From assembly GCF_001050155.1 (NCBI RefSeq), contig NZ_LFVY01000007.1:124001-188000 (forward strand): a stretch of 64,000 bases of DNA, read 5' to 3'. This document shows, piece after piece, positions 16,713-25,351 of the stretch. The stretch's first letter is position 1. Each line of letters begins with the position of its first letter. The notes under the pieces are model-generated. The model did not search any database. It was not told the origin of the DNA and saw only the letters and a list, made by a program, of their open reading frames with translations. The translations under genes were made by a program, and so were the position numbers. This DNA comes from Nitratireductor soli (lineage in GTDB: Bacteria; Pseudomonadota; Alphaproteobacteria; Rhizobiales; Rhizobiaceae).

Positions 16713-18379
16713 GACGCGGCCTCCGGCGCGGCAAGGCCGAATTTCTCCAGCGCATGCTCGATCAGCAGGCGTTTCGGCACTTTCGAACTGGCTGTCAGGC
16801 CGATCACGTCGAAGCTTTCGATGATGGCGACGTGTCTCGGCATCTTGAAGCCGGCCAACCGCGGCTTTGCCCAGGCGAGCAGCTCCTCGACGGTCAGCAC
16901 CTCGCCCTCGCGGGGAACGATGTAGGCGCCGGGCACCTCGATCAGCCGGGGATCGGGCAGGGCGAAGACCTGCGCCTGGCGCACCTTGGGATGGCCGTTC
17001 AGCACGTCCTCGACCTCGGCCGGCGCGACGTTCTCGCCGCCGACGCGGATGATCTCCTTCAGCCGCCCGACGAAGGTGACGCGGCCGTCGGCGCGCATGA
17101 TGCCCATGTCGCCGGTGCGCAGGAAGCCGTCCGGGGTGATCGTCTCGCGCGTCGCCTCGGCATCCTTGTAATAGCCTTTCATGACGCACCAGCCGCGCAC
17201 GCGGATTTCACCCTTCTCGCCATGGCCGAGCGCGGCGCCGGTCGACGGGTCGCAGATGCACACTTCGAGGCCCGGATGCGGGCGCATCCAGCCGGCGATG
17301 CGCTCGGCGACCGGGTCGGCGTGATCGGAGGCCATGATGTTGGGCGAGGCTTCGGACAGGCCATAGCCGGTGACGGTTTCGACAGCGCCGAATTCCTCGA
17401 CGGTGCGCGCCATGATGGTCGGGCTGATGGCCGCCCAGCCGCCGCGCAATGTGTAGCCGCGCGGTTCGAAATCGGCACTGTTGAGCATCATCAGATACAT
17501 GGTGTCGTTGCCGGAGGTGAGCGTGCAGCGTTCCGCCTTGATGAGCCGGAGGGCGTCCTCGCCGGTGAAGCGGGCCATGGTGACGAGCGTGATGGCGTGG
17601 ACGCTGGCCAGCACCACGGCAAGCGTGGAGCCGGCGACGTGGAAGAACGGCCGGGCGCTGAGGTAGCGGTCGTCCGGACGCACGCCCATCCGCCTGCCGA
17701 GGAAATAGGCGTCGGTGACCATGTTGCGGTGGGTGAGGAGCACGGCTTTGGGGAACGAGGTCGATCCCGAGGTGAACTGGATCAGGGCCACATCGTCCGG
17801 CTCCGGCGTGGTGGGCAAGGGGTGGTTCCGGCCGTTCTCGATGAATGCCCGGAAGGTTTCGCAGGCGGCCGGCGCATCCTCGCCGAGGATGACGATGCGC
17901 TCGAGACAGGGCAGTTCGGAGGAGGGCAGGCGGCTGTCGACGGCGGGGCAGATCGACCGCATGACCGCGACGAAATCGATCTTCAGGAGCGTCTCGACCG
18001 TCAGCAGCATGCGGGCGTCCGACCGCTTGAGCTGCATCATGATCTCGCTCGGCGTCAGGCGCGTGTTGACCGGCACGCAGACGGCGCCGATGCGGACGAC
18101 GCCGTGGAACAGGATCGCCCATTCGACGCCATTGCCGGCGCAGATCGCCACGTGGTCGCCCTTGCCGATGCCGGCGGCGGCAAGGGCGCGGGCGACGGCC
18201 AGACTTTCGGCGTGCAGATCGGCATAGGTGATGCGGCCGCCATTGCCGACGATGGCGTCGGCCTGCGGGCGCCGGGTCGCGGCCGCGTCGAACGCTGTGG
18301 GGACGGTCGGCGGGATGTCGGCGAAGTCGGCCATTCCTGGCTCATTCGACGGGGAAACGCTCAACGGGGACACGTTCAA
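16709..18379 (-). CDS. AMP-forming acyl-CoA synthetase
   Basis: ANL-superfamily acid:CoA ligase of about 556 residues. The start is uncertain: a TTG at 18379 has GGAGG seven bases upstream and is used here, but an ATG at 18334 starting MADFADI is possible. Motifs: P-loop FTSGSTSFPKAVLLTH, YGLSEASPN, RTGDMG, GRLKEIIRVGGENVAP, and a late Lys in SSKVPKRLL. It converts a carboxylic acid to its acyl-CoA with ATP. It overlaps the flavoenzyme gene and is preceded by a hairpin plus T-run that could act as an attenuator. It diverges, with the Lrp gene, from the B12 mutase operon and may feed the same pathway. Confidence 0.88.
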   Translation of the reverse strand: MNVSPLSVSPSNEPGMADFADIPPTVPTAFDAAATRRPQADAIVGNGGRITYADLHAESLAVARALAAAGIGKGDHVAICAGNGVEWAILFHGVVRIGAVCVPVNTRLTPSEIMMQLKRSDARMLLTVETLLKIDFVAVMRSICPAVDSRLPSSELPCLERIVILGEDAPAACETFRAFIENGRNHPLPTTPEPDDVALIQFTSGSTSFPKAVLLTHRNMVTDAYFLGRRMGVRPDDRYLSARPFFHVAGSTLAVVLASVHAITLVTMARFTGEDALRLIKAERCTLTSGNDTMYLMMLNSADFEPRGYTLRGGWAAISPTIMARTVEEFGAVETVTGYGLSEASPNIMASDHADPVAERIAGWMRPHPGLEVCICDPSTGAALGHGEKGEIRVRGWCVMKGYYKDAEATRETITPDGFLRTGDMGIMRADGRVTFVGRLKEIIRVGGENVAPAEVEDVLNGHPKVRQAQVFALPDPRLIEVPGAYIVPREGEVLTVEELLAWAKPRLAGFKMPRHVAIIESFDVIGLTASSKVPKRLLIEHALEKFGLAAPEAAS

Positions 18380-18396
18380 CGGCAAGCCTCCAAAAC

Positions 18397-18446
18397 AAAA
18401 AAAACCGGCGGCTGCCGTGGCTGTTGGGCCAAGGCATCCGCCGGTT
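18397..18446 (-). terminator. Intrinsic terminator or attenuator before the acyl-CoA synthetase
   Basis: On the minus strand a 14-base stem with one mismatch (18433-18446 with 18403-18416) is followed by eight T residues and then, after a few bases, the GGAGG of the synthetase gene. It could simply end the Lrp transcript (stop at 18578). Its position about 20 bases from the next start, and a TTGACA box at 18537-18532 upstream of it, also fit conditional attenuation of the synthetase operon. Confidence 0.7.
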
Positions 18447-18577
18447 CGAAATCTTCGTCTCGACGCGGCCGATTTGGGCGGCGCGTCCAGAAATCTCCTA
18501 GCGCCCCAAGTCAGCCAGCCCGGCCGCCTTTTGTCAAGGGAGCCACCTCAGTTTTGCACGGAGAGCGCCAAAGGCCC

Positions 18578-19051
18578 TCATTTGCCGCCCTTGACGACCC
18601 CTGGCTTGGGCGAGAACTTGAACACGCGCTTGTGCGTTTCGAGGATGGCGCGGGTGTTGACGCGGACAATACCATCGACCGCCGCCAACTGGTTGGTGAG
18701 GAAATCGACGAACTCGGCGTTGCTGGCGAAGGTGGCGCCGGCGAAGATGTCGAAGCTGCCGGTGGTGATGTAGACGAAATAGATTTCCGGCAGGTCGGAC
18801 AGCTTCTTCGCCACCCGGCGGATGCTTTTCGTCTCGACCTCGATCTCCATCATGATCCAGGTCGAGTGGCCCAGATTGAGGGGGTTTGTCAGCGCGACGA
18901 ATTCGATCACGCCGGCCTTGATCAGGCGGCCGAGCCGGTTGCGCACGGTCGATTCCGGAACGCTCAGCGATTCCGCGATGGCCTTGGCCGGAGCGCGCGC
19001 ATCCTCATGTAAATGTTTGATGATTCCGACATCGAGGTCGTCGAGATTCAT
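18578..19051 (-). CDS. Lrp/AsnC-family transcriptional regulator
   Basis: Feast/famine regulator of 157 residues: N-terminal HTH (AIAESLSVPESTVRNRLGRL near 26-45) and a C-terminal RAM ligand-binding domain (GSFDIFAGATF). Such proteins form octamers or dimers that bind AT-rich dyads and respond to amino acids or related acids. It starts at 19051, divergent from the mutase operon across a 335-base AT-rich spacer that contains a long inverted repeat, so it probably regulates that operon and itself. Confidence 0.9.
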   Translation of the reverse strand: MNLDDLDVGIIKHLHEDARAPAKAIAESLSVPESTVRNRLGRLIKAGVIEFVALTNPLNLGHSTWIMMEIEVETKSIRRVAKKLSDLPEIYFVYITTGSFDIFAGATFASNAEFVDFLTNQLAAVDGIVRVNTRAILETHKRVFKFSPKPGVVKGGK

Positions 19052-19386
19052 TGCCGCGCTCCGCTTCTCTTATGGCGCGCCACATTACGGTGGAGGCCGG
19101 TGGATGGCAATCAAAGGGCTGGTTTACCCCCTGTTCGTCACGATGCGGGATGCGCAGACGGTGCGTTTGCGGGAGCAACGAGCCGCCCAGCGCAAGGCTT
19201 CGCGCGGCGATTTCGAGCGGCTATCGCGGCGCCATGATTGTCTTATCAACATAATTATACGCTTTAAAATACGATTTCAGCAAAAACTATTGAATAATAT
19301 TGCTGAAAAATCCATATTGACCTCATTCAGATAAGGCGCCGTGCATTCGACACGGTCGATGCCCGTTGACGATCGGAGGAGGAGCG
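19052..19386. promoter_or_regulatory. Divergent promoter region with TTTCAGCAA inverted repeat
   Basis: Gene-free spacer between the Lrp gene and the mutase operon. Its right part (about 19240-19330) is strikingly AT-rich. TTTCAGCAA (19275-19283) and TTGCTGAAA (19300-19308) form a perfect nine-base dyad separated by 16 bases, as expected for an Lrp-type site. No convincing coding region is seen in it. Confidence 0.6.
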
Positions 19387-21117
19387 GTGCTGGATCCATT
19401 ATCAGGCGACAAAGCCGGCCCGAGACAAGAGGCCGCCGACGCGGATCGGCCGGCATCATCCGTGGCCGCCGCGTATGCGCGCTGGCGCAGCGAGGCCTAT
19501 GAGCGCGAATTCGTGGGGCGCTCCCCGCGGCGGCCATTCGTCACCGACGTCGGGCTGGAGATTGAACCGCTGTACACGCCCGCCGATCTGGAAAAGGCCG
19601 GTTTCGACTATGGTCGGGACCTCGGGTTTCCCGGCGCTTACCCATTTACGCGGGGCGACCGTGCCGCGATGTACCGTTCCGAGCCCTTCGTCATCTCGGC
19701 CTATGCGGGCTTCGGCGACGGCGAGGTCTGCAACCGGCGTTTCAAGAACCTTTTGGAGATCGGCGCCGAGCAGATCCTGGTGGCGCTCGACCTGCCGACC
19801 CAGTGCGGCTACGATTCCGACGACCCGATGGCTGCCGCTGAGGTCGGCCAGGTGGGGGTGGCGATCGACACGCTGGCCGACATGGAAGCGCTGTTCGACG
19901 GCATCCCGGTCGACAGCGTCAAGCGGGTCGGCACGCTGGGCAATTCGATCGGGCCTATCGCGCTTGCCCTCTATGCGGCGCTGGGCGAGAAACAGGGTGT
20001 CGCCTGGAGCGACTACACGGTCAATCTGCAGAACGACCCGCTGAAGGAATACATCGCGCGCGGCACACAAATCCTGCCGCCGGCGCCGGCGGCCAGGCTG
20101 GCCTGCGACGCCGTCACCTGGTGCATCGACAAGACGCCGCACTGGTCGCCGATGACGGTCTGCGTCAACCACATCAATGCCGGCGGCGCCGGGTCTTCGG
20201 CGGCGACGGCGATCGCCCTGTCGAATGCGCTGCACTACATCGACGCCATGCTGGCAGCGGGCCACGCGATCGACGACGTGGCGCCGCTGATCCACATGTT
20301 CCCCGATGAACGGCACGATTTCTACATCTCGATCGCCAATCTCAGGGCGTTGCGGCGCATCTGGGCGCGCCTGATGCGCGAACGCTACGGCGCATCGCGC
20401 GCCGAGGCGCTTTCGCTGCAGACCACGGTCTACGGCCATGGCCAGGAATCGCTGCAGGAACCCTTGAACAACATCGTCCGCACGGCGTTCGGCACGCTGG
20501 CCTATGTGTTGGGCGGGGCAAGCTACGTCTATCTCGCCTGCTATGACGAGGCGGTGTCGACGCCGGGCGAGGAATCGATGCGCGTGGCGCTGCGCACGCT
20601 GCAGATCATCGCCAACGAGCATGGCATCGCCGATGCGATCGATCCGATGGGCGGATCCTATCTGATCGAGACCCTGACCAACCAGGTGGAGCGGCAGATC
20701 CTCGATTCGCTCGCCGAGATCGAGCGTCTCGGCGGGGCGCTCAGCGTCATCGACACGGGCTTCGGCCGGCGGCTGATGACGGAGGGCGCGGTGCGCCGGC
20801 AGCGCGCCATCGACAGCGGCCAGCGGCCCTGGGTGACGGTGAACCGGTGGCCGCAGAAGCCGAATGTGCCGAACACGGCGTTTCGCGGCGACCCGGAAGC
20901 GGTCGACCGCCAGTTGCGGCGTCTCAACGCGGTGCGGGCGCAGCGTGACGGCAAGCGCGTTGCAGCGGCGCTGGCTAAGATCGACCGCGCCTGCGCCGAG
21001 GGACGCAACGTCACCCCGGCGGTGCTCGAGGCGGTGCGGGCCTATGCCAGCGTCGGCGAGATCTGCCGCATCTGGCGCGACCGATTCGGCATCTTCACGC
21101 CATCGACCGATTTTTGA
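19387..21117 (+). CDS. B12-dependent acyl-CoA mutase, large (substrate-binding) subunit
   Basis: Methylmalonyl-CoA-mutase-family catalytic subunit of 576 residues, without the B12 domain, which is the separate next gene, as in isobutyryl- and 2-hydroxyisobutyryl-CoA mutases. Start is a GTG at 19387 right after GGAGGAGGA. Compared with the Propionibacterium enzyme, Tyr106 matches Tyr89, Arg225 matches the carboxylate-binding Arg207 and His262 matches His244, but Asn261 replaces Tyr243. The offset of 17-18 is constant, which supports the alignment. Keeping Tyr and Arg points to a carboxylated (methylmalonyl-type) substrate rather than the HcmA or IcmA type. Many other active-site stretches, e.g. 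TTVYGHGQES and MFPDERHDFY, are unlike the standard enzyme. Probably an undescribed specificity. Confidence 0.88.
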   Translation: MLDPLSGDKAGPRQEAADADRPASSVAAAYARWRSEAYEREFVGRSPRRPFVTDVGLEIEPLYTPADLEKAGFDYGRDLGFPGAYPFTRGDRAAMYRSEPFVISAYAGFGDGEVCNRRFKNLLEIGAEQILVALDLPTQCGYDSDDPMAAAEVGQVGVAIDTLADMEALFDGIPVDSVKRVGTLGNSIGPIALALYAALGEKQGVAWSDYTVNLQNDPLKEYIARGTQILPPAPAARLACDAVTWCIDKTPHWSPMTVCVNHINAGGAGSSAATAIALSNALHYIDAMLAAGHAIDDVAPLIHMFPDERHDFYISIANLRALRRIWARLMRERYGASRAEALSLQTTVYGHGQESLQEPLNNIVRTAFGTLAYVLGGASYVYLACYDEAVSTPGEESMRVALRTLQIIANEHGIADAIDPMGGSYLIETLTNQVERQILDSLAEIERLGGALSVIDTGFGRRLMTEGAVRRQRAIDSGQRPWVTVNRWPQKPNVPNTAFRGDPEAVDRQLRRLNAVRAQRDGKRVAAALAKIDRACAEGRNVTPAVLEAVRAYASVGEICRIWRDRFGIFTPSTDF

Positions 21118-21130
21118 TTGTGGGTGCGCA

Positions 21131-21541
21131 ATGACAGGACGGCGACTGCGTATTCTGATCGCGAAGGTGGGCCTGGACGGGCATGATGTGGGTGCCAGGG
21201 TGGTGGCGCGGGGCCTGCTCGATGCGGGCATGGAGGTCATCTATACGGGACTGCGCCGGACACCGGAGCAGATCGTCCGGGCGGCGATCGAGGAGGATGT
21301 CGACTGGATCGGCATCAGCCTCCTGTCCGGCGCGCACCGCGTGCTGGTGCCGCGCATCCGCGAACTTCTCGACGAAAGCGATGCCGGCGATATCGGTATC
21401 CTGGTCGGCGGCATCATTCCGCAGGAGGACGTCGCCGAGCTGGAAAGCGCCGGGGTGGCAAGGGTCTTCCTGTCGGGGACGTCGATCTCGGAGATCGTCG
21501 CCTTCCTGCAAACGCAAAGCGCGGATCTGAAGAATGCATGA
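21131..21541 (+). CDS. B12-dependent acyl-CoA mutase, small (cobalamin-binding) subunit
   Basis: A 136-residue Rossmann-like B12-binding domain. The base-off/His-on motif GLDGHDVGARVV near 15-26 provides the lower-axial His; ISLLSGAH and GGIIPQED supply the SxL and GG cobalamin-contact segments. It pairs with the large subunit 13 bases upstream to form the active mutase. Size and gene order match HcmB/IcmB-type small subunits. It overlaps the next ligase gene by eight bases. Confidence 0.93.
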   Translation: MTGRRLRILIAKVGLDGHDVGARVVARGLLDAGMEVIYTGLRRTPEQIVRAAIEEDVDWIGISLLSGAHRVLVPRIRELLDESDAGDIGILVGGIIPQEDVAELESAGVARVFLSGTSISEIVAFLQTQSADLKNA

Positions 21542-23084
21542 AACCGAGCAGGCACACGGCAGCACGGTCGGCCGGCTGATGGGCCAGGCGGCGCGGCGCT
21601 TCTGCGACCGGATCGCCTTGCGCCATGGCGGGGAAAGCTGGAGCTTCGCCGCCTTCGACGACATCGTCGCGCGGCTGGCGGCGGGGCTGTCGGATGCGCT
21701 TGCGCCGGGCAGCCGCGTCGCCCTGATGATGCGCAACCGGCCGGATTATCTTTTCCTCCAGGCGGCAATCGAGAGGGCGGGGCTGGTTCGCGTCCCGGTC
21801 AATGCGCTGGCGACGGTGCACGAGACGCGGCTGATCGACGAGGACTGCGCGCCCGCGGCCTGGTTTCACGACCGGCAGAGCGCCGACCGCGTGCCGCATC
21901 GCGACGGGCTGTGGCGCGCCTTCGTCGACGGGGGCGAAGCCGTTTGCGGCCCCGCCTACGCGGCGCTGCGCGCCACGCCGCTGCCGCAAGTCCCGCCAGC
22001 CGGGCCGCGGCTGGATGATCTATGCTCGATCAACTACACGTCGGGCAGTTCCGGCCGGCCCAAGGGGGTGATGCTGACGCATCGCAACTGGGCGGCGGTC
22101 TACCGCAACATGCTGATCGACCGTGATGTGCGGACCGACGACGTGATCGCCCATATCGGACCGCTGACGCATGCGAGCGGCACCTATTTCGTCCCCTGGT
22201 TTCTGCGCGGCGCCACGAACCTTTTGATCGACGGCGCGTCCGTCGAGGGGATGCTGGAGGCGGTGGGGCGGCATGGCGTGACGGTCTTCACCTGCGTGCC
22301 GACCGTGCTGACGCGGATGGTCAATCATCCGCGTGCCGCCGGCATCGACTTCTCCTCGCTGCGGATGATCGGCTATGGCGCCGAACCGATACCGCGCAAC
22401 ACGCTGACCCGCGCGCTCGATCTGTTCGGGCCGATCCTGGTGCAGAATTACGGCCTGACCGAAGCGATGATGACATGTGCAACGCTCGGCGCGGGCGATC
22501 ATTTCGACGGCGATGGCAATCCGCGCTTCGGCGCCATCGGTCGCGCCTACACATTCGTCGAAATCGTCCTGCGCGACCGCGACGGGCGACCGGTGCCGGC
22601 CGGCGAGATCGGCGAGATCACCATCCGCTCCGACCATGTGATGCGCGGTTATTGGGGCATGTCGGAGGCGACGGCGGCGGTGCTGCGCGATGGCTGGCTG
22701 TGGTCGGGCGACCTGGCGCGGATGGCGCCCGACGGGATCATCACGCTGGCCGGCCGCAGCAAGGACATGCTGATCTCGGGCGGGTTCAACATCTATCCGC
22801 AGGAAATCGAGGCGGCACTGACGAGCTGCGCCGACATCGTCGAGGCGGCGGTGCTGGGCGTTCCCGATGCCGACTGGGGCGAGATCGCGGTGGCTTTCGT
22901 CGCGCTGGCGGGGTGTTCGCCGCGCACATCGGAGGACATCATCGCCGAACTGAAGCCGCGCCTGGGGATCCGCACGCCGAAGCGCCTCGAAATCCTCGAC
23001 GCCCTGCCGAAGAATGCCAATGGCAAGGTGGACAAGAATGCGCTGCGGGCGCGCCGGCAGCTTTCGCCGACGGAGGCTTCATGA
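21534..23084 (+). CDS. AMP-forming acyl-CoA ligase
   Basis: ANL-family acid:CoA ligase of 516 residues: P-loop YTSGSSGRPKGVMLTH, NYGLTEAMMTC, WSGDLARM, GRSKDMLISGG and the adenylation Lys in NGKVDKNAL. The ATG lies inside the end of the mutase small subunit gene. In the best-known parallel, the 2-hydroxyisobutyrate operon, a CoA ligase sits next to the hcm mutase genes and makes the mutase substrate; here it likely activates the acid that is rearranged. It is a different protein from the ligase at 16709-18379, which lies in another operon. Confidence 0.9.
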   Translation: MHETEQAHGSTVGRLMGQAARRFCDRIALRHGGESWSFAAFDDIVARLAAGLSDALAPGSRVALMMRNRPDYLFLQAAIERAGLVRVPVNALATVHETRLIDEDCAPAAWFHDRQSADRVPHRDGLWRAFVDGGEAVCGPAYAALRATPLPQVPPAGPRLDDLCSINYTSGSSGRPKGVMLTHRNWAAVYRNMLIDRDVRTDDVIAHIGPLTHASGTYFVPWFLRGATNLLIDGASVEGMLEAVGRHGVTVFTCVPTVLTRMVNHPRAAGIDFSSLRMIGYGAEPIPRNTLTRALDLFGPILVQNYGLTEAMMTCATLGAGDHFDGDGNPRFGAIGRAYTFVEIVLRDRDGRPVPAGEIGEITIRSDHVMRGYWGMSEATAAVLRDGWLWSGDLARMAPDGIITLAGRSKDMLISGGFNIYPQEIEAALTSCADIVEAAVLGVPDADWGEIAVAFVALAGCSPRTSEDIIAELKPRLGIRTPKRLEILDALPKNANGKVDKNALRARRQLSPTEAS

Positions 23085-24262
23085 GCGGCCGGATCGTCAT
23101 CGGCTCCTACGCCCGCACGCCGTTCGGCAAGTTCGGCGGGGCGCTCAAATCGCTCTCCGGGCCGGAACTGGGCGCCTTCATCATCGATGCGGTGCTCGAC
23201 CGCTCGGGAATCACGGCCGCTGATGTCGAGGCCGCCTATTTCGGCGTCGGCATGATTGGCGGCGGCATGCTGACGCCGACGCGCCAGGCGGTGCTGCGCT
23301 CGCGGCTGCCGCAGGAGACGCCGTCGCTCGCCGTCGACCGCGCCTGCTGTTCGGGGATGTCGGCGATCGGCCTGGCCTACAAGGACATCAAGGCCGGCGA
23401 GGCGGGCCTGCTGATGGCCGGCGGTTTCGAAAGCCTGTCGCGCACGCCGCAGCTTCTGCCGCGCGCCAGGGAAAAACAGGTCGGCCGGCTGACGGTCGAT
23501 GATCCCTTGCTGATGCGGGGGGAGGTGGTCGAGGCATCGATCGCCGGCTACACCGCCCGCGAGGCGCTGCGGAACGGCATCGACCGGGCGATGCAGGACG
23601 AATGGGCTCTGGCCAGCCACGAACGGTATTTCGCCGCCGACGCCAGGGGGTTCTTTGACGCCGAAAGGGTCGCGGTTCCGGTCGGCAACGGCATGATGGC
23701 GAAGGACGAGGCGCCGCGCGCCGACACTTCGCCCGACAAGCTCGCCGCCCTGTCGCCCGTCTACGACAGCGAGACCGTGACGCCTGGTAACGCGCCGGGA
23801 CTGAGCGATGGGGCGGCGGGGCTGCTGGTGGCCAGCGAGGCGCGCGCGCGCGATCTCGGCCTGCGAGCCGAGGCCATCATCCATGGCTATGTGCAGGTCT
23901 GCGACGGACCCACTTCGGGCTCCTACACGCCGGCCATCGCCATCCGCCGGCTGCTCGACCGGCATGGACTATCGCTCGACGACATCGCTCTGATCGAGAT
24001 CAACGAGGCCTTTGCGGCGACACCGCTTGTCTCGACGCACAGGCTCGCCGATGGCGAGGCGGGATTGGCGGAGAAATTGCGCCGGCGCACCAACATTCAT
24101 GGCGGAGCGGTGGCGATCGGGCATCCGCTCGGCGCCAGCGGCGCGCGGCTGGCGATGACGCTGGCCAGCGCGCTGCGCGCACGCGGTGGCGGGTTCGGGA
24201 TTGCAGCGATCTGCGGCGGCTTCGGCCAGGGCGACGCCATCCTGCTGGAGGTGGCCGGCTGA
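23081..24262 (+). CDS. Thiolase (acetyl-CoA C-acyltransferase)
   Basis: Thiolase of 393 residues. The nucleophilic Cys is in RACCSGMSAIG near 89, NEAFAATP and GGAVAIGHPLGASG supply Asn and His, and ICGGFGQGDAI carries the second Cys. It would cleave a 3-ketoacyl-CoA with CoA to release acetyl- or propionyl-CoA. It overlaps the ligase (ATGA) and the MeaB gene (TGATG). No acyl-CoA dehydrogenase or 3-hydroxyacyl-CoA dehydrogenase accompanies it, so steps between mutase and thiolase must be supplied elsewhere or are not needed. Confidence 0.92.
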   Translation: MSGRIVIGSYARTPFGKFGGALKSLSGPELGAFIIDAVLDRSGITAADVEAAYFGVGMIGGGMLTPTRQAVLRSRLPQETPSLAVDRACCSGMSAIGLAYKDIKAGEAGLLMAGGFESLSRTPQLLPRAREKQVGRLTVDDPLLMRGEVVEASIAGYTAREALRNGIDRAMQDEWALASHERYFAADARGFFDAERVAVPVGNGMMAKDEAPRADTSPDKLAALSPVYDSETVTPGNAPGLSDGAAGLLVASEARARDLGLRAEAIIHGYVQVCDGPTSGSYTPAIAIRRLLDRHGLSLDDIALIEINEAFAATPLVSTHRLADGEAGLAEKLRRRTNIHGGAVAIGHPLGASGARLAMTLASALRARGGGFGIAAICGGFGQGDAILLEVAG

Positions 24263-25350
24263 TGGATGGGAGCGCGCGCCGCAGGATTGCCCGGGCGATC
24301 AGCGCCGTTGAGAACCGCAGCGGCGCCTACGAAGCGACCCTGCGCGACGCCTACCGCTCGCCGCAATGGGCGCGGATCATCGGTGTGACCGGGCCTCCAG
24401 GCGTTGGAAAATCGACTTTCGTCGACCGGTTCTCACTGCATCTGGCCGAGGCGGGCCACCGGGTGGCGGTTCTGGCGATCGATCCCTCAAGCCCCTATTC
24501 GGGCGGCGCGCTGCTGGGCGACCGGGTGCGGCAGGGCGACAGCGCGGCGCACGACGCCATCTTCTTCCGCAGCGTCTCGGCGCGCGGGCATATCGGGGGC
24601 TTGAGCGAAACGGCGGTCGACGTGATCGCCACGCTGAGCAGCTTCGGCTTCGGTTACGTGCTTCTGGAGACCGTCGGCGCCGGGCAATCGGACGTGGAGA
24701 TCCAGGAGATCGCCGATTGCACGCTGGTGATGACCGTTCCTGGCCTTGGCGACGGCGTCCAGGCATCGAAGGCCGGGCTGATGGAGATCGGCGATCTGTT
24801 CATCGTCAACAAATCCGACCAGTCGGGCGCCAAGGACACGGCAAGGCTGATCCGCTCGGTGATCGCGGCGGCCTATATGGGCGAACCGGGGCTGAACCGT
24901 GTCGAACGGCAGCAACTTCATGGCGAGCATAGGATGCCGGCCAGTGCCGGGTCGCTGGCCCTGATGCGCCGGCATGGCGACATGGTGAACGAGGAAACGA
25001 TCTGGGTGCCGCCGGTGCTGCAGGTCTCGGCGAACGCCGGGCAGGGGATCGACGCGGTGGCAGGGATGGCGCAGTCGTTTCTCGACTGGTTCGCGGCCAC
25101 GGGACGGCGCGAGGCGCGCCATCGCGACCGGCTCTACCGGCAGATCCTGCGCGCCTTGTCGGCGCTTTTCCTGGCGCCTTACCGGGTGCCGCCGACAACC
25201 GCCGACTATCCCGCCGCCGTCGGCGCCTGGGTCGATCGTGTCTCGGCCGGCGAGGCAAGCCCGTTCGATGCCGCCCGCGCTCTGGCCGCCTGTGCGGGCA
25301 GCGCTGCCGGCCGGCGGCCCGACGCGGCGAAGAACAACAAGGGAGGATGA
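24262..25350 (+). CDS. meaB: MeaB/ArgK-type GTPase, mutase chaperone
   Basis: G3E-family GTPase of 362 residues that protects and reloads B12 mutases. Motifs: Walker [11 protein letters not shown] near 44-53, [15 protein letters not shown] with the MeaB base-sensing segment, [12 protein letters not shown], and NKSD for guanine recognition. A dedicated copy next to the mutase subunits supports the B12 assignment. The C-terminal 30 residues are Ala/Arg/Gly-rich and probably flexible. The start overlaps the thiolase stop (TGATG). Confidence 0.93.
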   Translation: MDGSARRRIARAISAVENRSGAYEATLRDAYRSPQWARIIGVTGPPGVGKSTFVDRFSLHLAEAGHRVAVLAIDPSSPYSGGALLGDRVRQGDSAAHDAIFFRSVSARGHIGGLSETAVDVIATLSSFGFGYVLLETVGAGQSDVEIQEIADCTLVMTVPGLGDGVQASKAGLMEIGDLFIVNKSDQSGAKDTARLIRSVIAAAYMGEPGLNRVERQQLHGEHRMPASAGSLALMRRHGDMVNEETIWVPPVLQVSANAGQGIDAVAGMAQSFLDWFAATGRREARHRDRLYRQILRALSALFLAPYRVPPTTADYPAAVGAWVDRVSAGEASPFDAARALAACAGSAAGRRPDAAKNNKGG

Positions 25351-25351
25351 G

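Noticed and set aside
16754-19012. A 752-codon plus-strand frame antisense to the acyl-CoA synthetase and Lrp genes
   Set aside because: It spans two well-supported genes and their terminator, has no recognisable domain and is a codon-bias artefact.
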